64,000 nt of DNA from Polaromonas vacuolata (GCF_012584515.1 NZ_CP051461.1:186001-250000), one strand, 5' to 3'. Counted from the first letter of the stretch, positions 28,826 through 37,301 are shown. Numbers and translations: made by a program. The notes: generated from the sequence alone by a model not told the origin.

Positions 28826-29463
28826 ACAACGATAAGTCAGTTAATTTAAATTTATCTATTCCCGATTTTGGCGCTCAACGCTCGACAGATGGGTTTTCAG
28901 ATCAACAGGGCGGTAGTGGATCAACACGTGAAGAAGCCGATTCAACCGCACGAGAACGTTTTGAAAGCTTGATGGCTGCTAAAGAAAAAAATCAGGATAA
29001 GCCTTCAGCTGCGTTACTAGGACCAACTGGGTCTGCAGGCCCTGGTCCAGCCGGCCCCAAGTCAGCAGAAGTTATGCTTCAGCCCTTTGCGCTGTTTCAG
29101 CCGCAATACGCGCTGAACGGTAGACCTGAAAAAGTTATGGCGACGAATTTGTTAGGGCGTGTTGATCATCTCTTTGGTCGAATGATGGTGGGAGATGGCA
29201 GCAGTGGCAACCGACAAGTGCGCATAGAACTTCAGGACGATGCATTGCCAGGCGTGAGCATAACCGTGCAGCAAATCGATGGGCGTTTGCAGGTGGATTT
29301 TGTCTGTAGCAATGAGCAGTCTCGTTTGCAGCTCAACCGCGCCGCACCAAGCTTGGCCAATCAACTCGCCGCTCGCCTTAAGCAAGATGTGCTTGTTCGG
29401 GTGCAAACAGATGATGACGAAGATCTTTGCTTGTATGAAATCGTTGGGACAGCTTTCACATGA
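28822..29463 (+). CDS. sctP: T3SS needle-length regulator SctP
   Basis: Protein of 213 residues. The first half is low complexity and Gly/Ala/Pro-rich (LGPTGSAGPGPAGPKS). The C-terminal half is a compact domain with VRIELQDDALPGVSITVQQI and LANQLAARLKQDVLVRVQ, as in YscP/HrpP switch domains. The protein is shorter than Yersinia YscP, which would fit a short needle if it acts as a ruler. It overlaps sctO and sctQ by 4 bp each. Confidence 0.82.
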   Translation: MNNDKSVNLNLSIPDFGAQRSTDGFSDQQGGSGSTREEADSTARERFESLMAAKEKNQDKPSAALLGPTGSAGPGPAGPKSAEVMLQPFALFQPQYALNGRPEKVMATNLLGRVDHLFGRMMVGDGSSGNRQVRIELQDDALPGVSITVQQIDGRLQVDFVCSNEQSRLQLNRAAPSLANQLAARLKQDVLVRVQTDDDEDLCLYEIVGTAFT

Positions 29464-30515
29464 CGCAAAACTTTTCGCCTCTACCGCTGTCGTTGTTAAG
29501 GCTAAGCCGCAACGAGGTTGATGCCCGCAACCTAATCGTCCAACGCGCTCAAGCGTTGGAGATAGAACTGCAAGACCAAATCTGCACAGTCACGCTTGAG
29601 CCGCTTTTGGCCATGCACATGCATGAGTCGACTTTCAGTAGTGACGATTGGCTGGTGCAAGCGCAGTGGGCGGGCGCACCTTTTGACATTGTTTTACCAG
29701 CCAGTGCGGCCCAATCTTGGATGGCTGCACGCTTTCCAGAATTGGCGCTTGCGGACATGCCCGACTGTCTTGCTGCGGCCTTGCTTGAAACGGTTTTTGA
29801 AGATCTGTCCTGTATGCAGCTTCTGTGTAGTCGGGGTCAATTACAAATTCAATCATTGGCGCAAAATCCGCAATCTAGCCGCAGTCTGCCGCAATGCTTT
29901 GCGCTGAGCTTGAGTAGTCTGAGCGGCTGTATCTACGGTCAGATTCAAACTGATTCATTAGGCCTTATGTTGATGGCGGGTTTGATGTCAAGTTTGCCAA
30001 TGCAAGATAACCGTATTGATGTCGACGCTTTGCCGATTGTGTTGAATGTTGAAATTGGAAGAACCTGCCTGACAACAAAAGCACTCTCTGAACTAGCGCT
30101 AGGTGATAGCGTTTTGTTTGACCATATCTGGATTGGTCAAGACCAATCGCTTTGGTTGGGTTACGAAGATATCGGCGTACGCGTGCGTTGGCAAGATTTT
30201 GATTTGCAAGTAATTGAGCCTCTGCAAGTGACAGATCTGCGCATGTTTTTAGACAAGGAATCGGATATGAATCAACACAATATTTCACCCATTTCTGAAG
30301 TTGGAATTGATCTGCGTTTTGATTTAGGACAGCGCAGCATATTGCTCAGTGATTTAAAAGCAATGCAAGTCGGTCAAACTTTAAGTCTTGATCGGCCATT
30401 AAGTGCAAGTGTAACTATCCGAGCTAACGGCACAGCGATTGGTACCGGCGAATTGGTGGGCGGATTCAAGCTTGAAGTGCAACAGCGTGTTAGTTGGACT
30501 TTAACTCTTCCATAA
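29460..30515 (+). pseudogene. sctQ: T3SS C-ring protein SctQ, 3' end cut by IS30 copy 3
   Basis: SpoA-family sorting-platform protein. Codons 1-334 are native and the last 17 come from the IS30 end (GFKLEVQQRVSWTLTLP). The break follows TIRANGTAIGTGELVG, inside the C-terminal SpoA domain, so the closing strand (normally a DRLGVRI-like block) is missing. The sequence beyond IS30 does not resume sctQ. An internal ribosome-binding site and ATG (30255-30269) would make the short SctQ-C form, which is also truncated. The sctR-S-T-U genes normally found next are absent. Loss of function is likely but not certain. Confidence 0.85.
30255..30269 (+). promoter_or_regulatory. Internal translation start for short SctQ-C
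   Basis: AAGGA at 30255-30259 lies 7 bases before an in-frame ATG (codon 270) that begins just ahead of the C-terminal SpoA domain. SctQ homologues such as SsaQ and YscQ make a short C-terminal product from such an internal start. Confidence 0.6.
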
Positions 30516-31544
30516 AAACCTGATGCGGTGTTCGATACCCCAAACATTTTCTAGGACGATGATTGAGCCTGTGCATCGCTAAAGCAATGTCATCGTCGGT
30601 GATGCAATTAAAGCGCATCCCCTTTGGGAAAAACTGGCGAATCAAACCGTTCATATTCTCGTTTGTCCCACGCTCCCACGAGGCGTATGGATGGGCGAAA
30701 AAGAAATCTGCACTCAGCGCAGAAGCTATTCGTTCATGCTGAGAAAATTCCTTGCCGTTATCTGTCGTGAGTGTGTGCACGCAATGAGCGAATGGTTTAA
30801 GTAAAGTGATTAACGCGTCCCCTACGGCTTGCGCTGTTTTGAATGGCACGTGGAAAATTATTGAATACCGAGAGACACGCTCGTTAATCGTCACTAGGGC
30901 TTGCTTCTGCCCGGCACCAATCACCAGATCAGCCTCCCAGTCGCCAAAGCGCGCACGCTCAAGCACGATGGCGGGTCGCAGTTCTATTGAGACCTGGCGA
31001 GAGATGGTGCCGCGCCGTTCACGGCCGCTGCTGCGTTTTTTTCGCGTCTTCTGGCAACGCAGTGTTTTATGCAAGCTGCCGCCCGCGCGTTTGTCAGCGT
31101 AGATGTACTGGTAAATGCTCTCATAGCTAACACCGGGTTGGCATCGAGCTTCGAGGTGGCCGCTGATTTGTTCGGGGCTCCAAGCCTCAGCCAACTTTTC
31201 CTCCACTACAGCCCATGTCGAGTCAGCAACTCTAGGACTATTGGCGCAGGCAAGTCTACGTTCTTGGGCTTTGTCATTTGCCTGCTTAGGGCGATAGCCT
31301 CGTAGACCGCGGTTACGACGCAACTCACGGCTGATGCTCGATTTATCACGGTCCATCATTTTTGCAATTTCACTTTGATTGAAGTTTGCTTTGACGAGGA
31401 TTGCAATCTGGTAACGTTCGTCACGGGTGAGGTGTGTGTAAATCATTCTGGGCAACTTTGACTTGGTGGTCGGGAAGCTTGGATGCTCTCACATCTCACC
31501 CACCCGTCCGGTTAGTTTCAAAGTTGCACTTCAGACTTGAATCC
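30462..31544 (-). mobile_element. IS30-family insertion sequence, copy 3 (diverged)
   Basis: Element of 1083 bp with the same ends and GC borders as copies 1 and 2, reading leftward. Its transposase differs from theirs at seven internal residues and ends early. It truncates sctQ. The right flank is unrelated to sctQ, so insertion was accompanied or followed by loss of the adjoining DNA. It is in direct orientation with copy 2, and recombination between them would delete the secretion operon. Confidence 0.95.
30490..31446 (-). CDS. IS30-family transposase (copy 3)
   Basis: Transposase of about 318 residues. Compared with copies 1 and 2, substitutions include RC for SH in LEARCQPG, S for T in GGSLHKT, R for H in ISRQVS, A for D in RPAIVLE, S for A in KEFSQHE and T for A in ERGTNEN. 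The C-terminus stops after MEELKSN where the others have about eight more residues. Catalytic acidic residues are kept. Start ATG 31446, with an in-frame TTG at 31455. Confidence 0.93.
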   Translation of the reverse strand: MIYTHLTRDERYQIAILVKANFNQSEIAKMMDRDKSSISRELRRNRGLRGYRPKQANDKAQERRLACANSPRVADSTWAVVEEKLAEAWSPEQISGHLEARCQPGVSYESIYQYIYADKRAGGSLHKTLRCQKTRKKRSSGRERRGTISRQVSIELRPAIVLERARFGDWEADLVIGAGQKQALVTINERVSRYSIIFHVPFKTAQAVGDALITLLKPFAHCVHTLTTDNGKEFSQHERIASALSADFFFAHPYASWERGTNENMNGLIRQFFPKGMRFNCITDDDIALAMHRLNHRPRKCLGYRTPHQVFMEELKSN

Positions 31545-31558
31545 GCGGTATGTTAAAT

Positions 31559-31612
31559 ATTTTTATTTTTATTTTTATTTTTATTTTTATTTTTATTTTT
31601 ATTTTTATTTTT
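31559..31612. repeat. (ATTTTT)9 hexanucleotide tandem repeat
   Basis: Nine perfect copies of ATTTTT between IS30 copy 3 and the methyltransferase stop codon. On the coding strand of that gene it reads (AAAAAT)9 and immediately follows two stop codons, so it is in the 3' region. Such tracts are prone to slipped-strand copy-number change. Confidence 0.95.
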
Positions 31613-31613
31613 A

Positions 31614-33185
31614 TTATTTATTTTTTAAGTCGTGCGTCAGTATTTCTAATTTAAGCCAAAGAGGCAGAATTTTTTCAACGAAGCGATGTGCGTTATTTTT
31701 AAAGGCTGTCAGCGAGTCATGTTCGGTGTTCATTAAGCCGTTAGCAGTCGCCATAGGTTGACCTAAGGCTGAAAAATATTCCCATCCTCGCTTTGCCAGC
31801 TCTTCGGGTGTTCGTTTTCCTTCCTGCCAAGCAAGCCAAAAAAGTAATTCAAAACGATTGGCTTCAACGGCTTTTCCTGTTACTGGCGACGATAGATATT
31901 TGATATCGTTGTAATAAAGTGCTCGCTCTGCAATTACTTGATTGAGTTTTTTACATTGTGTTTTTGCGTATGAAAAATCTTCATTTTCAAATATTGGATG
32001 TATATCTTGTCTTGCAACCATTACACCTATTACTTCTACTAGGTCGCTCACGCTCAATGTTGCAACCTCTTGATCTTGTCTGAGTTGGTTTAAAGTTATG
32101 GGTTTGATGACACTTGAAAATGCGTTGATAACAGGTCTGTAAAGTGATTCAGATAACGTAAATGAGCCATATGGTGTTTTAGCCTGTAGACTGATTTCTT
32201 CGGTCGCTTTGACTGGCATGAACTTTAGTGCAAGCAGTCGTGCATTTCTTTCCTGTTCAGATAATCGTCTTGCGCCACGTACAAATACATCACGTCTAAA
32301 GCGCCTGTTTAATGCGTAATCATTGACGGTTTCACGCAATAAATTACTGGCATTTTTGTCGAGTAAACCATTGAACTGTGGCTTATGGCGAAACTCTCCC
32401 AAAAGATCTGATGCGTGCAGAGAGCAGGCAAATGTGAGTTTGGCTGCTTCTAGCGTCGCGGCTAGATCGGCAAAATAAGTTATCTCCCATGAGCGATTAA
32501 AGTATTCATGCGCGAGATAACTGCTGTCGCTTCCGAGCATGTCTTGTAATTGATTAGCTGCTTGGGGATGCTCTGTGAAATACGCCGCGCCGCTTTCCTT
32601 CAAGGTTTGCGCAAAGTTCAAAGCTTGAGTTATTTTATTTGATGTGGTTGTGCCTGTCGGTGATGCGTATTGTGTGTGCATGCGCAGCAGCTCTCGCAGT
32701 GGCATTTCTGCCCCCCATCCTGGCAGCACGTTGTAGCTTAGAAAAACGGCACCGCCTACTTTAAGTTTACGACGTAAGATTTCAACGATTGTGTGCTGCG
32801 CTGCTGGACTTATCCAAGACCAAACGCCGTGAAGTGTGATGAAATCAAATTGTGGTGTGTCTAGTTCTAAAAATTCCTCGAAGCTGCAATCCTTCCAGTT
32901 TGCAGAAATCCCAGATGTGTTGGCTATATTGCTGGCGAAAAGGGCGTGATCGGGGTTGATGTCTGTGCCCCAGAATTGTCCGCGTGGATTTGCTGCTGCG
33001 AATATATTGGCTGATACTCCATGCCCGAATCCTAATTCACAATAGTTGTATTTGCCGTGTGTTGCTGGCGGTGAGTAGCCGTTTAAAAGTAATGCAAATT
33101 GAATGAAGCTGGGTGCTAGTTCTTGGTAGTAACCGAACGAGTAATTGATATCCGAGACATAACCATCAGCCCAATCTCTCTTCAT
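31614..33185 (-). CDS. SAM-dependent methyltransferase with regulatory domain; possible effector
   Basis: Protein of 523 residues. The class I methyltransferase domain spans about residues 1-190. Its SAM-binding motif is CELGFGHGVSANIFAA near residues 48-63, then FWGTDINPDHALFA, and the motif IV-like FDFITLHGVWSWIS near residues 113-126. The middle (about residues 220-310) resembles the methyltransferase regulatory domain (MethyTransf_Reg), and a C-terminal helical/winged domain follows. This architecture is shared with rickettsial protein-lysine methyltransferases. A CesT-family chaperone gene lies 79 bp upstream on the same strand. That pairing suggests a type III effector, but the N-terminus looks like ordinary family members and no secretion signal can be read. 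Substrate unknown. Confidence 0.75.
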   Translation of the reverse strand: MKRDWADGYVSDINYSFGYYQELAPSFIQFALLLNGYSPPATHGKYNYCELGFGHGVSANIFAAANPRGQFWGTDINPDHALFASNIANTSGISANWKDCSFEEFLELDTPQFDFITLHGVWSWISPAAQHTIVEILRRKLKVGGAVFLSYNVLPGWGAEMPLRELLRMHTQYASPTGTTTSNKITQALNFAQTLKESGAAYFTEHPQAANQLQDMLGSDSSYLAHEYFNRSWEITYFADLAATLEAAKLTFACSLHASDLLGEFRHKPQFNGLLDKNASNLLRETVNDYALNRRFRRDVFVRGARRLSEQERNARLLALKFMPVKATEEISLQAKTPYGSFTLSESLYRPVINAFSSVIKPITLNQLRQDQEVATLSVSDLVEVIGVMVARQDIHPIFENEDFSYAKTQCKKLNQVIAERALYYNDIKYLSSPVTGKAVEANRFELLFWLAWQEGKRTPEELAKRGWEYFSALGQPMATANGLMNTEHDSLTAFKNNAHRFVEKILPLWLKLEILTHDLKNK

Positions 33186-33264
33186 AGAATTTTCCTTATT
33201 TTTCGTAATAGTTAATTTTTAATTACTCTTGTACGAAGTTCATTTCATCAGTGTGAATACTTTT

Positions 33265-33723
33265 TTAAGCGCGCCAAAAAGCTGTATTCATATCAATTGA
33301 GTTAGTGGTGATTTCTGTTGTCACATCTTGTTGTGGGCTGTTTAGCTTCAGCTCCCATGCTTCTGCTGTTGCCACAAACTGTTCAATAATGGTCGCAAAG
33401 GCTTCGCTACCGATATTGTTGGCATTTACATTTCTGCATAGAATTATTTCGTGGTGCGTCACGTCGATCGCTAGCGTTGCGCCCAAGGTTTGATTGCAGA
33501 AAAGATTTCCTACTAAAAGTTGTTGGTAAATATTTTCTTTTTCCTGGGATGGAATCGGACCAAGGATTGAGTAGATTTGAAGTGCTTCTGTTTCCGGATC
33601 ATGTTCTATGCTTACTGCTGTTTTCCCGTCAAACAACATACGCGTACAACCGTTTTCGTCAAACCGCAAGTCGGGAAGACCCATTGCAATACCCAAACAT
33701 TTTAGTAATTGATTTGCATCCAT
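33265..33723 (-). CDS. CesT-family type III effector chaperone
   Basis: Small acidic class I chaperone of 152 residues. The alternating pattern fits the CesT/SycE fold: LLKCLGIAMGLPDLRFDENG at the start, then KTAVSIEHDPETEALQIYS, YQQLLVGNLFCNQTLGATLA near residues 66-85, and a C-terminal helix FATIIEQFVATAEAWEL. Chaperones of this class are usually encoded just upstream of their effector, here the methyltransferase. This is the only class I chaperone seen in the window. The flanking intergenic DNA to 34002 is AT-rich and without genes. Confidence 0.87.
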   Translation of the reverse strand: MDANQLLKCLGIAMGLPDLRFDENGCTRMLFDGKTAVSIEHDPETEALQIYSILGPIPSQEKENIYQQLLVGNLFCNQTLGATLAIDVTHHEIILCRNVNANNIGSEAFATIIEQFVATAEAWELKLNSPQQDVTTEITTNSIDMNTAFWRA

Positions 33724-34002
33724 AAAAGTATGAGTAACTGCTTTATTGAGTTGGTTGCATGCTGGGTTACTAAATGAATAAGCTTCTGCAATAAAGATAC
33801 AAAGTCAATATTTTTAGTTTATTTATTTAATAATTTGAGTTGTGCCGGGGAGCCTAAATCATAAATATATTAATTTCAAACATTGAAATCTGCTTTATTT
33901 TTGCTACTTTGTTTCGTCTAGCTACGTACATTTTGATTTACATTTGTACAGGATTTTTTAATTTATCAATACGATTCTTTAATCTAACTGGCTATTTATA
34001 AG

Positions 34003-35394
34003 ATGATTTCTTTTTCAAATCTCAATTCGCTATCTTTAACAACCATTATTTTTTCAGCTTTTGTTAGCACTGGCGTTGCTCGTGCTGGTGTTGGCGTTGA
34101 TCCCTTGACCGAGGTACTTGATTCCACTGGTAGCGCCGGGTTAGGTCTGTTGGCGCAGGCTGCGCCTTCGCCCTATAAGGACGGTGGTGTGCGTTTTGAC
34201 CTGCTGCCGCTTTATCTTTACGAAGGTAAGACTCTTTTCTTGCGCGCTAACCGAGGTGGTCTTAAGCTATTTTCTGATAATGCTCAACGTTTGGATTTAT
34301 TTCTTGAGCAACGACTTGAAGGCTTTCCAGTTGATAGGTTGCCCTCTAGCCTTGTTGGAATGGCTAACCGTGACAGCGGCATTGATTTGGGCTTGTCATA
34401 CCGCAACACCCAGCCTTGGGGCACTGTGCATGCAGAATTTCTACACGATGCGGGCAACACCTCCAAAGGTAATGAAGCGCGGCTCGGTTATAGCTATCAG
34501 TGGCGTTCAGGTCTTTGGTCACTGCGACCTAGCCTTACCTTCGCTATGCGCGACGCAAAGCTTAATAATTACTACTACGGTGTAAGACCTAATGAGGCTA
34601 GAACTGGTCGTTTAAGCTATATGCCTGGCGCTGGCGTGAACACTACGTTAGGCCTTTATGGTGCGTATGACTTAACTCAGCGCTGGCAATTGCTAGGGGG
34701 TGTTTCGGTGACTAGTTTTAGTCAAGGCATCAAGGCTAGCCCGATAGTGGAGAAGGGGGTTATTCCGGCTTTGTATTTTGGCGCGGCTTATAACTTTGGC
34801 GTTCAGCAGCGCGGATGGGCGCAAGACGAATCGCCTACCTATTTCAAAGCTTTGTATGGCAAAGCAACTGAAGATGGTTGCCATCTCATCAAAATACTGA
34901 CGGCGCGTTGCTTTGCAACAAATACGGCCAATCCAACCAGTATTGCCGGCATTCAAATAGGTAAAACTTTTATTCAAGAATTGAACGGTTGGCCGCTGGA
35001 CTTCGTTGGCTATGTCGGCTTAACAGATCATAGCGACCGAGGCTTGCAGTCCAATGGTTTGCAACTTGACTTGTTTATGAAGGCTTACTACTCAGGCTTT
35101 GCCTGGAGTCAGAAAATCAAGACGCGTCTTGGCCTAGGTGTTGGTTTATCCGCGGCGCAGCGTGTGCCTTATGCCGAAATTGAGAGCGGCAAGACGGGTT
35201 CTCGCTTGCTCAACTATCTTGATCCAACGCTCGACGTAAGCTTGGGTGACCTGATTGGTTCGCGTGCGCTGAAAAATACATTTATAGGCGTTGGCGTATC
35301 GCATCGATCTGGCATTTTTGGCACCTCCAGTCTTTTGGGTAACGTCAATGGCGGCTCGAACTATATCTACACCTATCTTGAGACTGCGCTTTGA
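34003..35394 (+). CDS. MipA/OmpV-family outer-membrane protein, two-part
   Basis: Exported protein of 463 residues with a signal peptide ending near ARA (residue 28). Residues about 40-265 show the MipA/OmpV barrel pattern (PLYLYEGKTLFLRANRGGLK and PGAGVNTTLGLYGAYDLTQR). The rest (about residues 275-463) is a second set of beta strands ending GVGVSHRSGIFG and a final aromatic strand (YIYTYLETAL), reminiscent of acyloxyacyl-hydrolase-like barrels. It is about twice the size of a simple MipA. It ends 6 bp from the convergent mnmA. Function is not known; MipA has been linked to murein scaffolding. Confidence 0.75.
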   Translation: MISFSNLNSLSLTTIIFSAFVSTGVARAGVGVDPLTEVLDSTGSAGLGLLAQAAPSPYKDGGVRFDLLPLYLYEGKTLFLRANRGGLKLFSDNAQRLDLFLEQRLEGFPVDRLPSSLVGMANRDSGIDLGLSYRNTQPWGTVHAEFLHDAGNTSKGNEARLGYSYQWRSGLWSLRPSLTFAMRDAKLNNYYYGVRPNEARTGRLSYMPGAGVNTTLGLYGAYDLTQRWQLLGGVSVTSFSQGIKASPIVEKGVIPALYFGAAYNFGVQQRGWAQDESPTYFKALYGKATEDGCHLIKILTARCFATNTANPTSIAGIQIGKTFIQELNGWPLDFVGYVGLTDHSDRGLQSNGLQLDLFMKAYYSGFAWSQKIKTRLGLGVGLSAAQRVPYAEIESGKTGSRLLNYLDPTLDVSLGDLIGSRALKNTFIGVGVSHRSGIFGTSSLLGNVNGGSNYIYTYLETAL

Positions 35395-35400
35395 TTTCGA

Positions 35401-36570
35401 TTAACGATTTTGGCTGGCAGCAATGACGCCACCGCCTAGACATACATCGCCTTGATAGAGTACGGCTGATTGGCCAGGCGTGACGGCCCATTGGGCTTTC
35501 TCAAAAGACAGTGATATAGCTTTAATATCGTCGGCCAAAATAATTTGACTTAAATCGCAAGCCGCATCGGCTTGCCGGTAGCGCGTTTTAGCCGCTAGAT
35601 CGCTAAGTCCTTGAGGCGGTGGTGAGCCGGCTACCCAGCTGCAGTCTTGTGCACTCAGGCTGTTTGACGCCAGCCAAGGGTGGTCGTGGCCTTGCACTAC
35701 CCACAGCGTGTTGCTGTCCATGTCTTTGCGAGCGACAAACCAAGCTTGGTGCTCACCCACGCCGCGAAGACCTTTGGCCTGGGCTGCTTTGAGGTCAGCC
35801 CCTTTAGCTTTAACGCCACCTATACCCAAGCCTTGGCGTTGACCTAAGGTGTAAAAAGATAGGCCAATGTGCTCGCCTAATACCCGGCCTTTATCCGTTT
35901 TGATCGGGCCTGGCGCTTTGGCGATGTAGCGGTTGAGGAAGTCACGAAAGGGCCGCTCGCCGATAAAGCAAATGCCAGTTGAGTCTTTTTTACGAGCATT
36001 GGGTAAGCCGATCTCAGCGGCGATGCGGCGTACTTCAGTTTTATGCATCTCTCCAATGGGAAACAAGGTCTTAGAAAGCTGGGCCTGACTGAGACGGTGC
36101 AAAAAGTAGCTTTGGTCTTTAGAGGGGTCCAGTCCCTTGAGCAATTCGAACAAACCACTTTGGCTGTTTTGCCTGACGCGCGCGTAATGACCAGTGGCTA
36201 TTTTTTCGGCACCCAAGCGCATGGCATGGTCTAAAAAAGCTTTGAATTTGATCTCTGCGTTGCACAGAATGTCTGGGTTGGGTGTGCGGCCAGCCTGATA
36301 TTCACGCAGGAATTCAGCAAATACTCGGTCTTTGTAGTCGGCCGCAAAGTTGACATGTTCTATCTCTATGTCAATCACGTCGGCTACGGCAGCTGCATCA
36401 ACGAAGTCAATGTTGGAGGAGCAGAACTCGCTGTCGTCGTCATCCTCCCAGTTCTTCATGAAGATACCGATGACCTCATGGCCTTGTTGCTTAAGCATCC
36501 AAGCGGTCACAGCCGAGTCGACTCCACCGCTTAAACCGACCACCACACGTTTTCTGTTACTTGTTCCCAT
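35401..36570 (-). CDS. mnmA: tRNA-specific 2-thiouridylase MnmA
   Basis: Adds sulfur to U34 of tRNA-Lys, -Glu and -Gln. The PP-loop [11 protein letters not shown] is near residue 12 and the two catalytic cysteines are in [12 protein letters not shown] and STGICFIGE. The C-terminal beta-barrel ends [17 protein letters not shown] at 36570 gives 389 residues; a GTG at 36600 is a weaker alternative. It contains an extra Lys/Ala-rich loop ([17 protein letters not shown]) common in related betaproteobacterial MnmA. Confidence 0.96.
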   Translation of the reverse strand: MGTSNRKRVVVGLSGGVDSAVTAWMLKQQGHEVIGIFMKNWEDDDDSEFCSSNIDFVDAAAVADVIDIEIEHVNFAADYKDRVFAEFLREYQAGRTPNPDILCNAEIKFKAFLDHAMRLGAEKIATGHYARVRQNSQSGLFELLKGLDPSKDQSYFLHRLSQAQLSKTLFPIGEMHKTEVRRIAAEIGLPNARKKDSTGICFIGERPFRDFLNRYIAKAPGPIKTDKGRVLGEHIGLSFYTLGQRQGLGIGGVKAKGADLKAAQAKGLRGVGEHQAWFVARKDMDSNTLWVVQGHDHPWLASNSLSAQDCSWVAGSPPPQGLSDLAAKTRYRQADAACDLSQIILADDIKAISLSFEKAQWAVTPGQSAVLYQGDVCLGGGVIAASQNR

Positions 36571-36636
36571 CTGCCGGATTATCCCTGCAGCGGCTTTCAC
36601 CAGAAGCGCTGCGGGAATTCAGTTGTGCAAGCGCTG

Positions 36637-37209
36637 TTAAAGCACGGTGGTGAGGTTTTTCGCGGGCACTAGCGCGGGCGTAAGAGTTGTCGTTATTGCC
36701 GCGGGATGTTGGGCGTAAACCGAATCGTCAGTGGTAAGCAGTGACAGGGGAAAGCGTTGGCCTATCAAGTAATCGTCCAGACACTTGATGAGCAGTGGGC
36801 TGCGGTGCATGGCGGTGCTGGCTCGGATTTCGGCTTCGCTTAACCAAACTGCGCGCACTATGCCTTCGTCTAAGGCTTGACCAGGTACGAATGCGCCTAG
36901 CTGACCGCAAAAGGCAAAACGCAGATAAGTGATGTCCTCAATGTCATTTTGGCCTGGTGTGGCGCGCTCAAAGCGTGACATGTAAACGCCAATAATGGCT
37001 TCGGGTTTGAAGTGAAACGCGGTCTCCTCCAGGGTTTCACGCGCGCAAGCTTGTTCTGGGTTCTCACCGGGGTCTAGGTGTCCGGCTGGATTATTTAATT
37101 TCAGACCGTCGCGGGTTTCCTCTTCGACCAGCAAAAATTTGCGTACGCCGTCAAAGTCGCGTTCAATCACAGCCGCTACGGTGACGCTGGGTTTCCATCG
37201 TGTTTTCAT
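36637..37209 (-). CDS. Nudix hydrolase (NudJ-like)
   Basis: Hydrolase of 190 residues with a Nudix box GHLDPGENPEQACARETLEE, near residues 43-62. This fits G-x5-E-x7-RE-U-x-EE-x-G-U except that Ala replaces the last Gly. NudJ enzymes hydrolyse thiamine pyrophosphate precursors and other pyrophosphates. Genes of this type are often upstream of mnmA (nudJ-mnmA), as here with a 66 bp gap, so cotranscription is likely. The C-terminal tail is unusually Ala/Thr-rich. Confidence 0.88.
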   Translation of the reverse strand: MKTRWKPSVTVAAVIERDFDGVRKFLLVEEETRDGLKLNNPAGHLDPGENPEQACARETLEETAFHFKPEAIIGVYMSRFERATPGQNDIEDITYLRFAFCGQLGAFVPGQALDEGIVRAVWLSEAEIRASTAMHRSPLLIKCLDDYLIGQRFPLSLLTTDDSVYAQHPAAITTTLTPALVPAKNLTTVL

Positions 37210-37301
37210 GGCGGTGATTATGATCGCGAACGGTCACTACTAAGGTAATTCGCATCAGCAATTAGCGGTGATAAATGAGGTCTTTGTGTCTCATTGGGGA
37301 C

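Noticed and set aside
19006..31544. IS30 copies 2 and 3 as ends of a composite transposon that brought in the T3SS
   Set aside because: Copy 2 interrupts a gene whose end continues on its inner side, and copy 3 interrupts sctQ from outside the operon. The operon was present first. The copies also differ in sequence.
14940..31550. Long target-site duplications at the IS30 copies
   Set aside because: Only GC is shared on both sides of each copy, and it may belong to the element ends; no longer repeat is present.
31537..31761. ORF with alternating Phe-Tyr repeats on the + strand
   Set aside because: It is a translation of the ATTTTT repeat and of the antisense strand of the methyltransferase gene; no start signal or conserved sequence.
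14580..34000. tRNA 3'-end direct repeat (att site) at the far side of the island
   Set aside because: No second copy of the tRNA-Arg 3' sequence was seen near the right boundary, and no integrase gene is present.
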